64,000 nucleotides of DNA from Streptomyces sp. NBC_01381 (GCF_026340305.1 NZ_JAPEPI010000004.1:424431-488430); one strand, 5' to 3'. Shown: positions 1-9,125, counted from the first letter of the stretch. Notes: generated by a model from the letters alone, not told the origin. Made by a program: numbers and translations.

Positions 1-1
1 C

Positions 2-1432
2 TGGCGCACCGAGATCCTGGGCGGCCTCGTCGTCGCTCTCGCACTGATCCCCGAGGCGATCTCCTTCTCCATCATCGCCGGAGTCGACCCCGCCATCGGC
101 CTGTTCGCCTCGTTCACCATGGCCGTCACCATTTCGATCGTCGGCGGGCGCCGCGCGATGATCTCCGCAGCCACCGGCGCCGTCGCCCTGGTCATCGCCC
201 CGCTCAACCGCGAACACGGCCTGGGCTACCTGGTCGCGGCGGTCATCCTTGCCGGTGTCTTCCAGATCGTCCTCGGAGCGCTCGGCGTCGCCAGGCTGAT
301 GCGGTTCGTACCCCGCTCGGTGATGGTCGGTTTCGTCAACTCCCTCGCCATTCTCGTCTTCGTGGCCCAGGTCCCGGAAATGCACGACGTGCCGTGGCCC
401 GTCTACCCGCTGCTCGCCGGCGGCCTCGCACTCATGGTGTTCTTCCCGAAGGTCACCAAGTCGATCCCGGCGCCGCTCGTCTCCATCGTCATCCTCACCG
501 TGATCACGGTCGCCGCGGGCATCGCGGTGCCCACGGTCGGCGACAAGGGTGAGCTGCCGTCGTCACTGCCGGTGCCGGGCCTGCCCGACGTGCCCTTCAC
601 CATGGACACCCTCACCACCATCGCGCCGTACGCCCTCGCCATGGCGCTGGTCGGTCTGATGGAGTCGCTGATGACGGCCAAGCTGGTCGACGAGATCACC
701 GACACCCACTCCTCGAAGACCCGCGAGTCCATCGGCCAGGGCATCGCCAACATCGTCACGGGATTCTTCGGCGGCATGGGCGGCTGCGCCATGATCGGCC
801 AGACGATGATCAACGTGAAGGTGTCCGGCGCGCGCACCCGCCTGTCCACCTTCCTGGCGGGGGCGTTCCTGATGGTGCTGTGCATCGTCTTCGGGCCGGT
901 CGTCTCCGACATCCCCATGGCCGCTCTCGTCGCCGTGATGGTCATGGTGTCCTTCGCGACCTTCGACTGGCACTCCATCGCCCCCAAGACCCTCAAGCGG
1001 ATGCCCGCGGGGGAGATCGCCGTCATGGTCGTCACGGTTGTCTGTGTGGTCGCCACCGGCAATCTCGCCATCGGCGTCGTCGTCGGCTCTCTCACCGCGA
1101 TGGTCATCTTCGCCAAGCGCGTGGCTCACCTCGCCAACGTCACCTCAGTCACCGACCCCGACGGCGACAGCGTGGTCTACTCCGTGACCGGCGAGCTGTT
1201 CTTCGCCTCGTCCAACGACCTCGTCGGCCAGTTCAACTACGCCACCGACCCCGACAAGGTCGTCATCGACCTGACGGCGGCCCACATCTGGGACGCCTCG
1301 TCCGTGGCCGCGCTGGACGCCATCGAGACGAAGTACGCCCAGCGCGGCAAGAAGGTCGAGATCATCGGCCTGAACAGCCCGAGCGCCCAGATCCACGAAA
1401 AGCTCAGCGGCGAACTCACGGGCAGCAAATGA
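2..1432 (+). CDS. SulP-family anion permease with C-terminal STAS domain (5' end outside window)
   Basis: An inner-membrane transporter of the SulP/SLC26 family, which moves sulfate, bicarbonate or other anions. The frame is open from base 2, so the start lies left of the window; 476 codons are visible. The first visible residues include LVVALALIPEAI, matching the family's first membrane helix, followed by about ten hydrophobic segments. The last 90 residues (VYSVTGELFFASS, then VVIDLTAAHIWDASSVAALD) form a STAS domain. Substrate cannot be told from sequence. The stop overlaps an ATG in an ATGA arrangement with a damaged short frame downstream. Confidence 0.93.
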   Translation, partial: WRTEILGGLVVALALIPEAISFSIIAGVDPAIGLFASFTMAVTISIVGGRRAMISAATGAVALVIAPLNREHGLGYLVAAVILAGVFQIVLGALGVARLMRFVPRSVMVGFVNSLAILVFVAQVPEMHDVPWPVYPLLAGGLALMVFFPKVTKSIPAPLVSIVILTVITVAAGIAVPTVGDKGELPSSLPVPGLPDVPFTMDTLTTIAPYALAMALVGLMESLMTAKLVDEITDTHSSKTRESIGQGIANIVTGFFGGMGGCAMIGQTMINVKVSGARTRLSTFLAGAFLMVLCIVFGPVVSDIPMAALVAVMVMVSFATFDWHSIAPKTLKRMPAGEIAVMVVTVVCVVATGNLAIGVVVGSLTAMVIFAKRVAHLANVTSVTDPDGDSVVYSVTGELFFASSNDLVGQFNYATDPDKVVIDLTAAHIWDASSVAALDAIETKYAQRGKKVEIIGLNSPSAQIHEKLSGELTGSK

Positions 1433-1713
1433 CCGATGCCCCGGGCTGGCTGGCCACTGCCGCCTGGTCTTATTGGCGGTCGTCTTCTACGGCGCGGCGA
1501 CGGTGGCCGAGGTCATCGTGTACGTCGTGCCGCGCGCCGAGAACGGCGCGGTACGGGTGCTCGATGCCACGCTGGGCCGCGTGCCGTTCGTCCCGCTGTG
1601 GTGCGTGAGTCCGCTCGCGCTGGTGCGGGAGGGCGACACGGCGTACTACCGGGCGCGCGTGGACCGGCGTATCGAGATACTTCCGGGGCGTGGGCGTGGG
1701 TTATGTCCTGAGC
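1429..1713 (+). pseudogene. Remnant of an unknown small gene coupled to the permease
   Basis: An ATG overlaps the permease stop (ATGA at 1429-1432), suggesting a second gene in the operon. Its frame reads MTDAPGWLATAAWS and then loses coding character, while a different frame continues with a hydrophobic stretch (AVVFYGAATVAEVIVYVV) and RVLDATLGRVPFVPLWC. I read this as a short membrane-type protein broken by a frame change near base 1470. No family was recognised, and the 3' limit is uncertain because the coding character fades before 1720. Confidence 0.3.
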
Positions 1714-1810
1714 GTCGCGTCGGAGCTACCTGCGGATCGCCCCGATCGGGCCTCTTCTCCCGCCCCCTCCGCCCGCTCCGTCAGCACACGGACGAGATGC
1801 TCCCCGACTT

Positions 1811-1836
1811 GATAGGCAAGTGAGTGTTTGCCTATC
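1811..1836 (+). promoter_or_regulatory. Probable ArsR-family operator
   Basis: A perfect 9-bp inverted repeat, GATAGGCAA and TTGCCTATC separated by 8 bases, lies just before the ArsR/VOC pair. It ends 8 bases before the preferred GTG start at 1845. ArsR-family repressors commonly bind such short palindromes over their own promoter, so this is a likely autoregulatory site. Confidence 0.7.
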
Positions 1837-1844
1837 CTGGGGTC

Positions 1845-2147
1845 GTGGCCGACGACCTTTTCAAAGCCTTGGCCGACCCCACCCGCCGCATCATCCTCGA
1901 CGAGCTCACGGAGAAGTCCGGACAGACACTGTTCGAGATCTGCTCGCGGCTGAGCATGAAGCATCAGCTGGGCATCTCGCGCCAGGGGGTCTCCCAGCAC
2001 CTTGCCGTGCTGGAGGCCGCCGGGCTCGTCGAGACCAGGCGGGAGGGCCGCTACAAGTTCCACGACCTGAACACGGCCCCGCTGCGGCAGATCGCCGAGC
2101 GATGGCCCGCGCCCGATCCCCCCGGACCGCAGGAGAGCACTCCATGA
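1845..2147 (+). CDS. ArsR/SmtB-type winged-helix transcriptional regulator
   Basis: A roughly 100-residue DNA-binding protein. MADDLFKALADPTRRIILDEL opens the typical ArsR fold, and ISRQGVSQHLAVLEAAGL is the helix-turn-helix, followed by the wing VETRREGRYKFHDLN. A GTG at 1824 is also in frame, but it lies inside the palindrome at 1811-1836, so GTG 1845 is preferred; with almost no room for a leader it may be translated from a leaderless mRNA. No metal-binding cysteine pair is visible, so it is probably a non-metal member. Its stop overlaps the start of the VOC gene by 4 bases (ATGA), implying co-translation, and the regulator presumably controls that enzyme. Confidence 0.88.
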   Translation: MADDLFKALADPTRRIILDELTEKSGQTLFEICSRLSMKHQLGISRQGVSQHLAVLEAAGLVETRREGRYKFHDLNTAPLRQIAERWPAPDPPGPQESTP

Positions 2148-2536
2148 AGATCCACATGACCAGCGTCTTCGTCGACGACCAGGCCAAGGCCCTGAGCTTC
2201 TACACCGAGGTCCTCGGCTTTGTGAAGAAGTACGACGTCCCGCTGGGCGAGAAGGACCGGTGGCTGACCGTCGTATCGCCCGACGAGCCCGGCGGCACCG
2301 AACTCCTCCTGGAGCCCGCCGGTCACCCGGCCGTCAAGACGTACCGCGACGCGCTCGTCCAGGACGGCATCCCGCTCGCCCAGTTCGCCGTCGACGACGT
2401 GCGGGCCGAGTACGAGCGCCTGCACGGCCTCGGTGTCCGCTTCACCCAGGAGCCCCTGGAGATGGGCCCCGTCACCACCGCCGTCTTCGACGACACCTGC
2501 GGCAACCTGATCCAGATCGCGACGCAGCCGCAGTAG
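2144..2536 (+). CDS. VOC-superfamily (glyoxalase/bleomycin-resistance fold) protein
   Basis: A 130-residue protein with the beta-alpha-beta-beta-beta fold: MKIHMTSVFVDDQAKALSFY opens the first module, and FDDTCGNLIQIATQP is the closing metal-site strand found in many glyoxalase I-like and resistance proteins. An AGGAGA ribosome site lies 8 bases upstream inside the regulator gene. It is coupled by ATGA overlap to the ArsR gene, a very common arrangement in Streptomyces. Substrate unknown; likely a lyase/isomerase or a ligand-binding protein. Confidence 0.88.
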   Translation: MKIHMTSVFVDDQAKALSFYTEVLGFVKKYDVPLGEKDRWLTVVSPDEPGGTELLLEPAGHPAVKTYRDALVQDGIPLAQFAVDDVRAEYERLHGLGVRFTQEPLEMGPVTTAVFDDTCGNLIQIATQPQ

Positions 2537-2545
2537 CCGCCCGGC

Positions 2546-3235
2546 TCAGTCGGTGCCCGGGCCGTAGTGCGCGGCGATGTCTTTGGAGGAGGCCCACCGG
2601 CTGGAGGCGGGTTCCTGCGGCCAGCCGTCGGGCGAGTCCTGCCACTCCTCCTGCCGACCGTATGGCAACAGGTCGATCAGCGGGAAGGTGTGGCTGAGCT
2701 GCTCGGCTCCACGGCCGGTGGTGTGCCAGGTGCGATAGACGGTGTCGCCGTCGCGCAGAAACACATTGAAGGCGAATCCTCCACCGGGCGGTGCGCCGAC
2801 ATCCGTTCCGAACGGGCTGTTCGCGGTGGAATACCAGGTCATTTTGTTCCCGACCCGTCGCTTGTAGGCGAGTGCCTCGTCGATCGGGCCCTGGGTGACG
2901 ATGACGAACCGGGCATCGTAATTGTCCAGGAATTCCAACCGGGTGAACTGCGAGGTGAGCCCCGTGCAGCCCGGGCACTGCCATTGCTCGCCGGGAAACC
3001 ACATGTGGTTGTAGACGATCAGCTGCGGCTTGCCTTCGAAGATGTCCGCCAGCCGAATCGGTCCGCCCTCGCCCTCAAGGGTGTAGTCGGGCATCTTGAC
3101 CATCGGCAGACGGCGGCGCTGCGCGGCGATCGCGTCGAGTTCCCGTGTCGCGGCCTTCTCCCGAATGCGCAGGGCATCGAGCTCGTGCTGCCAGGTGTCG
3201 GCGTCGGCGACGGGAGGTAGTGCGTTTGCGCTCAT
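2546..3235 (-). CDS. DUF899 family thioredoxin-fold protein
   Basis: A 229-residue cytosolic protein of the DUF899 family, which shares a thioredoxin-like fold. The N-terminus is a charged helical segment. LIVYNHMWFPGEQWQCPGC (about residues 72-90) carries the redox-type CPGC motif and the tryptophan-rich loop characteristic of the family; VIVTQGPIDEALAYK and VYRTWHTTGRGAEQL follow. It is convergent with the VOC gene, with only 9 bases between stops. Function not established for the family. Confidence 0.88.
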   Translation of the reverse strand: MSANALPPVADADTWQHELDALRIREKAATRELDAIAAQRRRLPMVKMPDYTLEGEGGPIRLADIFEGKPQLIVYNHMWFPGEQWQCPGCTGLTSQFTRLEFLDNYDARFVIVTQGPIDEALAYKRRVGNKMTWYSTANSPFGTDVGAPPGGGFAFNVFLRDGDTVYRTWHTTGRGAEQLSHTFPLIDLLPYGRQEEWQDSPDGWPQEPASSRWASSKDIAAHYGPGTD

Positions 3236-3401
3236 GGTCCCTCACTGATCCTGTGTACGGCTTGCGGTGTGTGGGTGTAGACCCCGCCCGTTCGTCGAAC
3301 TCATCGGTGGCAGGTCATTCCCGTCGCTGTCCCCTGCACGGCAGGCGCATGCGGGAGGTCCGGGTCAGCCGAGTGCCGTCGGTGTGAGGCATCATGCTGG
3401 C

Positions 3402-4157
3402 ATGAATGATCATCGGGGGCATTACCAGCATCATGCTCAGCAACAGACACCGCACGGCGGGCAGGCGCCACCAGCACCACATCCCTACGCGCGGCAGACG
3501 CCGTACGCACACCAAACGCCCTACGGGCAACCCGCGCCTTATGGGCAACCCGCACCTTACGGAGATCCGCCGGCGTACGGAGACCCGTCGGCGTACGGAG
3601 ACCCGTCGGCGTACGGAGACCCGTCGGCGTACGGAGACCCGCCGGCGTACGGAACGCCGAACTCCCCAGCCTCGACGCCCCCTTCAGGGCAGAACCCGTC
3701 GAGCCGGCTGCCGGCCCTGGCAGGGGACGCGCGCCGGTACCTCGCAGTGACCGTCGACCTGATAGTCGCCCTGTACGGCGCGGTGGCAATCGCCGGCCTG
3801 GTCCCGGAGTCCAGCCCGTGGTGGACCCTGTACGCCCTCATACCGGCGGTGTCCTTCACCAATCAGTGCGTCCTGACGCTGCTGTTCCGCGGCAGTGTCG
3901 GCAAGCTGCTCTTCGGCATCCGCGTGATGCGTGCCGCCGACGCGGGTCGCCCCGGCCCGATCCGTGCCCTGAACCGCTGGCTCGCCGGACTGTGCTGGCT
4001 TCCGCTGCAGCCCTGGTACTGGCTCCGGGAGAACTTCGGCGGCAGTACGGAGAACTCGGTGAAGAAGAGCTGGACCGGCGAGCTCTACGACACGGACATC
4101 GCCGGACTCCGCGCCGTACGCCGTAAGGACCTCGCCGCCTGGCAGCGGGGTCACTGA
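3402..4157 (+). CDS. RDD-family membrane protein with N-terminal proline/tyrosine repeat
   Basis: A 251-residue membrane protein. Residues 1-90 are low-complexity, rich in His, Gln, Pro and Tyr, with near-identical AYGDPS/PYGQPA hexapeptides. From about residue 107 (DARRYLAVTVDLIVALYGA) the RDD domain begins, named for its Arg-Asp pair, with three hydrophobic segments and the GKLLFGIRVM motif. ATG 3402 is chosen because it begins the repeat-rich tail directly (MNDHRGHYQHH). RDD proteins are poorly characterised and sometimes proposed as transporters; the disordered N-terminal tail is common in actinobacteria. Confidence 0.85.
   Translation: MNDHRGHYQHHAQQQTPHGGQAPPAPHPYARQTPYAHQTPYGQPAPYGQPAPYGDPPAYGDPSAYGDPSAYGDPSAYGDPPAYGTPNSPASTPPSGQNPSSRLPALAGDARRYLAVTVDLIVALYGAVAIAGLVPESSPWWTLYALIPAVSFTNQCVLTLLFRGSVGKLLFGIRVMRAADAGRPGPIRALNRWLAGLCWLPLQPWYWLRENFGGSTENSVKKSWTGELYDTDIAGLRAVRRKDLAAWQRGH
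3567..3653 (+). repeat. 18-bp in-frame tandem repeat
   Basis: Four full copies and a partial fifth of the unit CCGTCGGCGTACGGAGAC, with one C/T difference in the outer copies. They encode repeated PSAYGD/PPAYGD in the RDD protein tail. The near-identity at DNA level suggests recent expansion by slippage and likely length variation between strains. Confidence 0.95.
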
Positions 4158-4333
4158 ACCCTGTAGACCCGCAGCTTCGAGGGCCCGCCGCCCTTCCCGG
4201 GCAGCGGGCCGTCCCGTCCCGGCCCCCGGCAGAAGGCTGAAAGCCACTCAACCACCCTGTGGGCGGGCAACCTTCGCGCACACCGCCCGGGTCCCTCCCG
4301 TCGATCGTCATCAACGAGCGAGAGGGACGGCAC

Positions 4334-5509
4334 ATGGCAACCCGCACGATGAGATTCGGCTTGGCGGCCACGGCGGCGGCAGCAGCCATGACGGCGTCGT
4401 CATTCGCAGCGCCCGCCGTGGCGGACCCCGCTGCTGCCTCCGCCCTCGCCCCTGACAGAGACCGCCACCGGTCGACCCAGCAGGCCATGGACGCCGCCGT
4501 CAAGGACGGCGTGCCCGGAGTGACCGGCCAGGCGATGGACAAGTACGGGACCTGGAACGGCACTTCGGGCGTCGGAAACCTGAAGACCCAGCAGCCGCGC
4601 GGCGCCAAGGACCGCTACCGCGTCGCCAGCACCACCAAGACCTTCGTGTCGACCGTGCTGCTCCAGCTGGAGGCGGAGGGGGAGATCCGGCTCGACGACA
4701 CCGTCGAGCGGTGGCTGCCCGGCGTCGTCCACGGGCATGGCCATGACGGCGGCAAGATCACCGTACGCCAACTCCTCAACCACACCAGCGGTATCTACAA
4801 CTGGACCCTGGACCCGGAGATCCAACGGACGCTGTTCGGCAAGGAGTTCCTCAAACACCGCCATCGCACCTGGACCCCCGAGCAGCAGGTGCGGATCGCC
4901 ATGCGCCATGAGCCGAGATTCGCGCCGGGCCAGGGCTGGAACTACTCCGACACCAACTACATCGTGGCCGGAATGATCATCAAGAAGGTCACCGGCCAGT
5001 CGTACGGGGACGAGATCCGCCGGCGCATCATCGAGCCACTCGACCTGAAGGCCACGAGCCTGCCCGGTACCGACTCGCAGTTGCCGCAGCCGAGCAGCCG
5101 GGCCTACTCGACATTGCGGGACCCGGAAGGGAAGAAGACGTACGACGTCACCGAGTACAACCCGTCCGTCGCCGGCACGGCGGGCGAGATGATCTCCGAC
5201 TCGGCGGATCTGAACCGCTTCTTCACGGCACTGATGCGCGGCAAGCTGCTGCCGAAGCAGCAGCTTGCCGAGATGATGACGACCGTCCCGATGGACGAGG
5301 AGAACCCAGACCTCCGTTACGGCCTCGGCCTCCGCCGGTCCAAGGCGAGTTGCGGCAAGGAAGTCTGGGCACACGGCGGCAGCTTCCACGGCACGGTCGC
5401 GGTCGGCGCGACGACCCGCGACGGCAGCCACGCACTGGCGGCCAACTTCAACGGCGAATGGGCCGGCGACATCGAGGCCGTCATCGACGCCGAGTTCTGC
5501 GGCAAGTGA
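4334..5509 (+). CDS. Secreted serine hydrolase, beta-lactamase/D-Ala-D-Ala carboxypeptidase family
   Basis: A 391-residue exported penicillin-recognising-type enzyme. Residues 1-30 form a signal peptide ending APAVA. The SxxK motif is STTK (99-102), with the nucleophile Ser99 and Lys102. The second motif is YSDTNY (204-209), with Asp where Asn is usual in Y-x-N. The third is HGG (347-349). ATG 4334 sits 8 bases after GAGAGGGACGG and gives a clean signal peptide. Members act as D,D-carboxypeptidases or esterases on cell-wall or small-molecule substrates; the exact substrate cannot be assigned. Confidence 0.9.
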   Translation: MATRTMRFGLAATAAAAAMTASSFAAPAVADPAAASALAPDRDRHRSTQQAMDAAVKDGVPGVTGQAMDKYGTWNGTSGVGNLKTQQPRGAKDRYRVASTTKTFVSTVLLQLEAEGEIRLDDTVERWLPGVVHGHGHDGGKITVRQLLNHTSGIYNWTLDPEIQRTLFGKEFLKHRHRTWTPEQQVRIAMRHEPRFAPGQGWNYSDTNYIVAGMIIKKVTGQSYGDEIRRRIIEPLDLKATSLPGTDSQLPQPSSRAYSTLRDPEGKKTYDVTEYNPSVAGTAGEMISDSADLNRFFTALMRGKLLPKQQLAEMMTTVPMDEENPDLRYGLGLRRSKASCGKEVWAHGGSFHGTVAVGATTRDGSHALAANFNGEWAGDIEAVIDAEFCGK

Positions 5510-6251
5510 GCCCGGCGGAAAGCGCTGCTGCCGAGGTGCGCCAGATCAGCGCCCAGCGGGCGGGCGGGGCGTCGCGGAGCGGTACGTAGGCGACGTCCCG
5601 GCCGGGCGAAGTACCGGGTGGCCTGGAGGTGGACCGGTGAGACGGCCTTGCCGGTGGACAGGATGGGCAGCATCTCCAGGAAGTCGCGGGCGGTCGGCCC
5701 GGCCGGGACGGGACGGCCGGCGGGAGTGTGCGTCGGCACCATGGCCGCACGCCAGTACGCGGGTGCGGCGCCGCCGATGGTGACCTGGTCGGCGAGATCC
5801 TCGAGGGGCGCCTACCCCTGGCGCGCCAACGGGTGGTTGGAGGAGACGGCGAGCACGACCGGTTCGACGTGGATGGCGGGACCCACCGTCAGTTCGGGCT
5901 CCTGGATGGGGGACCACACCATGACGAGATCGAGGTCTCCGGCCCGAAGCCCGGCGTACGGGTCGGAGAAGCCGATGGAGCGGATCTGCGCTTCCACCCT
6001 GGGGCGGACGGCGGCGTACGCGTCGAAGTAGGGCCGCAGGTCGTCCACATTGGCGGCAATCATGCCCACGCGCAGTACGACGTGCGTCCCCCGGGCCGCC
6101 TGCTCGGCGCGCCGCAGGCTCTCTTGGATCTGGCGGTGGGCCGCTCCCAGGTCGTTGATCAGGAAGGGGTGATGTGCAGTCGCTGCGTGGTTCTCCCGAA
6201 GTGCAGCTCTTCGGCGAGCACCACCAGAATCTCGATGTCCCGCAACTCCAC
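5481..6251 (-). pseudogene. Broken LysR-family transcriptional regulator
   Basis: Read on the minus strand from GTG 6251, the protein begins VELRDIEILVVLAEELHFG and continues to RLHITPS, the first half of the LysR helix-turn-helix, and then hits a stop. Coding resumes in another frame at LGAAHRQIQESLRRAEQ, so about 40 residues (the recognition helix and dimerisation start) are missing. The effector domain continues (VGMIAANVDDLRPYFDAY to SSNHPLARQG) and stops near 5812. Two further frame segments (EDLADQVTIGG to RYFARP, then GRDVAYVPLRDAPPARW) complete a recognisable C-terminus. At least three lesions, including a real deletion, make it non-functional. Confidence 0.8.
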
Positions 6252-6362
6252 AGCGCCCCCTTCATCCGCCCGTTCGGCGACGCGTCACGCTACCTCTCGG
6301 CAGCCGGGACCGTGAAGCTGGTCGGCCCTCGTCCATCCACTGGCGCGTTCGGCCCGCACCAT

Positions 6363-7001
6363 TCACCCCGCCAGCTCCGCCAGCCACGGATGCCCGGGGT
6401 GGATGAGTTCGAGCCATCCGCTCAGGGCACCCCGTCGCGTCCGGCCAAGCAGCGGCAGCACCCCGTCGAAGTCCGCCTGATCCTTGGGACGTAGCGCCTT
6501 CGCCTTGAACAGCAGCACCAACTCCGGTACCAGATACGGGACTCCGTCCGGCGTTCGCTCGATGATCGCGTCGTACGGCAGACGCAACTTCTCGTCCCTC
6601 CGGCAGATCCACGTCCCGCCCTCGTGCGGCTCGCGGAAGACGTCGAACAGGAACTGCCCGCTCGCCGGATCGCGCAGCCAGGTCTGATGCGTGGCCGCCA
6701 GCACTTCCGCTCCCGCCTCCGGCCAGACCCGCCCTGAACCGACCGCGTCAAACACGTACTCGGGGAAGCGGTCCCGAATCTCCGGGAACTCCGCCGCGGG
6801 CACCGCGATCTCCAGATCGCCGTGCGGCCGCGACTCTTCCCCGCGGAACAGATCCAGCGCCCACCCCGCCGCGATGAACCAGGGCGTACCGACCCCGTCC
6901 AGGCGCTCCGCGACGCGTTCCGGACGCCAGGCGTCCCCCCAACGGGCCTTCAGCTCGTCCACGGTGAGCACATCGCCGCCGGGCGGCAGGGATTCGGACA
7001 T
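6363..7001 (-). CDS. Nucleotidyltransferase-fold protein related to aminoglycoside adenylyltransferases
   Basis: A 212-residue cytosolic protein. WFIAAGWALDLFRGEESRPH followed by GDLEIAV resembles the G-W-A-(L/I)-D and H-G-D-x-(D/E) signature of the minimal nucleotidyltransferase fold seen in ANT(2'')-type enzymes. The C-terminal half has RLPYDAIIERTPDGVPYL and LLFKAKALRPKDQADF, where acidic and lysine residues near the end are also family-typical. GTG 7007 is an alternative start in the same frame. Resistance activity cannot be claimed from sequence; many members have unknown substrates. Confidence 0.75.
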   Translation of the reverse strand: MSESLPPGGDVLTVDELKARWGDAWRPERVAERLDGVGTPWFIAAGWALDLFRGEESRPHGDLEIAVPAAEFPEIRDRFPEYVFDAVGSGRVWPEAGAEVLAATHQTWLRDPASGQFLFDVFREPHEGGTWICRRDEKLRLPYDAIIERTPDGVPYLVPELVLLFKAKALRPKDQADFDGVLPLLGRTRRGALSGWLELIHPGHPWLAELAG

Positions 7002-7010
7002 CGGCACAAC

Positions 7011-7811
7011 CTACGCGGAACGCCGGTTGCCGTCGTCGTCGCAGGGCAGGTCCGCGGCCTCGTGGTGGGCGAGGAAGTCGCGGGTGGCCTGCCGTTCGAC
7101 CTCTGTGATCGCGGTGGGTTCGACATTGATGACGCCGCCGAAGGGCCGGTCGACGTCACGGATGATGCACAGCGTCGTCGTCAGGAGCGCGGTGATCACG
7201 GTGAGCACGATGAGCTGGCCGCGGTTGTTCCTGCGGGGCAGGCAGACGGCGAGGGCCACGACGGTGATGGTGAGGGTGGCGAGCAGGAACCAGAAGATGG
7301 CGCTCGGGATGCTGGCAGTGGCCTGCGTGAGGCGTTCCTCGCGTTCGTCGGCCCGTTTGTTGTCGGCGGCGATCAGCATGCCGAAGACGGGCTTGCCTTC
7401 CACGTCCCGGAAGGAATGGCGGAGGTCGGTCGACCAGACGCTGGGTGCGGCCGACCCACTGCCGTCGTCGGCCATGGCGGGCCATTCCTGGGCGCTCACG
7501 GCACGTGCGTAACACACGGCGTCCGCCTGGATCCGTTCCCGCTCTGACGCCGGTGTGTACTCGGCGATCTCGGTGAGCTGGTCGAGCGCGCGGGCCTCAC
7601 CGCGCGAGGCGACCTCGGCCTTGCCGTAGGAGCCGGATGCGGTCACCAGCACGAAGGCCAGCAGCAGGACGGTCAGTGTCAGCGACGGGCCGACGAGGTC
7701 CTTGACGGCCATGCCGGCGTCGTCGTCGCTCATCAGCCGTGGTCGCAGGAACCGGTTCGCCGCAAGACCTGCGAGCAGAGCGACCACAGCGACGACGATA
7801 ACGAGGACCAC
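7011..7811 (-). CDS. DUF4239 (bestrophin-like) membrane protein
   Basis: A 266-residue membrane protein with hydrophobic helices at residues 1-20 (MVLVIVVAVVALLAGLAAN), about 40-62, 175-195 and 200-218. The N-terminal membrane pair, the soluble helical centre with SRGEARALDQLTEIAEYTP, and the C-terminal membrane pair match DUF4239 proteins, which are common in Streptomyces and have no settled function. It lies on the same strand as hmp, 141 bases downstream of it, and 9 bases upstream of the nucleotidyltransferase start. Confidence 0.8.
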   Translation of the reverse strand: MVLVIVVAVVALLAGLAANRFLRPRLMSDDDAGMAVKDLVGPSLTLTVLLLAFVLVTASGSYGKAEVASRGEARALDQLTEIAEYTPASERERIQADAVCYARAVSAQEWPAMADDGSGSAAPSVWSTDLRHSFRDVEGKPVFGMLIAADNKRADEREERLTQATASIPSAIFWFLLATLTITVVALAVCLPRRNNRGQLIVLTVITALLTTTLCIIRDVDRPFGGVINVEPTAITEVERQATRDFLAHHEAADLPCDDDGNRRSA

Positions 7812-7952
7812 GGATACCTCCTGAGCAGGCGAAAGACCCCGCCGCTGCGGAATCCGCCGTGATCATGACCTGCTCTGCGACGCCCGAAAGCCCGGGCACG
7901 TTCGATTGCCTCGTACGAGCGAAACGCTTGCGCGGGAAAGCCTCCCTGCCGG

Positions 7953-9040
7953 CTACGCCTGGGCGAGCCACAGGTCCGGGCCGAACACCTCATAGGTACG
8001 TCGGTGAGGTCGACGCGTCCGGTGCGGTGGCCGGAGTCGGGGTCCTCGTACCAGAAGTGGGCCGTGGCGGCGGGGAGTTTGGCCGTGAGTGCCTCGTGGT
8101 CGGCGCGCAGTGCATGGTCGCCGGGGGCGCGGTCGGCGTGCACGACCGTCACGGGGCCCGGGTGCCCCGTGGCAACGAGCTGCTCGAGCATGGCCAGCAT
8201 GGGCGTGCAGCCGATGCCCGCGGAGGCGAGCAGCAGGGGCGCGTCGCCGGGCTCGAGGACGAGGTCGCCGTAGGGCGCCGAGACCCGCAGCTGGTCGCCC
8301 TGCCGGACGTGCGTGTGCAGGTGGTGTGAGACCTCTCCGTCGGGGTCGCCACCTGTGCCCGTGACCTGCTTGACGGCGATCGCACGGGTCGTGGCGGACG
8401 GCGCGCCGGTGAGGCTGTACTGGCGTATCTGCCGTGCGCCGTCGGCCAGTTGGACCTGCACGGAGACGTACTGCCCGGCCCTGAACGCGGGCGCCGGGTG
8501 ACCGTCGGCCGGGCGCAGCAGGAACGACGCGACATGGGGCGTCTCCTCGGTGCGGGCCACCACCTCCCACTGGCGCCACACATCACCGTCGGCCACGCCC
8601 TGCTCCGCGTACAGCCGCGTCTCGATCGCGATCAGGGCGTTCGCCATCAGCCAGTACACCTCGTCCCAGGCGGCGGCGACCTCGGGCGTGACCGCGTCGC
8701 CGAGCACCTCGGCGATGGCCTCGAACAGGTGCCGGTGCACGAGGGGGTACTGGTCGGCCCGCACGCCGAGCGATGCGTGCTTGTGTGCGATGCGGTTCAG
8801 CATCACGTCGGGCCGCTCGTCGGGGTGCTCGACCAGATACGTGGCGAAGGCGGCGATGGATCCCGCGAGCGCCTGGCGCTGTGTGCCGGCGGCCTGGTTG
8901 CCGCGGTTGAACAGGTCGCGCAGCAACTCGGGCCGGGCCGCGAACAGCTTCCCGTAGAAGCGTTCGGTGATGTCCTCGATGGCGGCGCCGACGGCGGGAA
9001 GCGTGGCGCGGACGACGGCGGCCGAAGACTCGGTGAGCAT
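7953..9040 (-). pseudogene. hmp: Flavohaemoglobin (NO dioxygenase) gene with C-terminal internal deletion
   Basis: Flavohaemoglobin oxidises nitric oxide to nitrate using haem, FAD and NAD(P)H. The globin domain (with KHASLGV carrying the proximal His near residue 88), the FAD-binding motif RQYSLTG, and the start of the NAD domain (LLASAGIGCTPMLAMLEQL) are all intact. After GRVDLTDV the next family block, which normally contains the CGP-type NAD-binding loop, is missing. The final YEVFGPDLWLAQA is present but in another frame. About 35 residues are gone with a net frame change near base 8000; the shifted frame runs on to 7733 with a nonsense tail. ATG 9040 is preferred over TTG 9043. Confidence 0.85.
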
Positions 9041-9053
9041 CAACGGGCCCCTT

Positions 9054-9076
9054 AATGTGCATGTGAGATTCGTATT
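9054..9076 (-). promoter_or_regulatory. NsrR-type operator in front of hmp
   Basis: On the minus strand a 23-bp site begins AATACGAATCTC and ends ATGCACATT. It fits the AAnnnGnATnTC...TT pattern I recall for Streptomyces NsrR sites at hmp promoters. It lies only 14 bases upstream of the hmp start, where repressor binding would block transcription. Confidence 0.75.
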
Positions 9077-9125
9077 AAGCGGTACGCGGCGGCGCGGGCC
9101 GTCGGCGGCGGTGGTGGTGGTGCGG

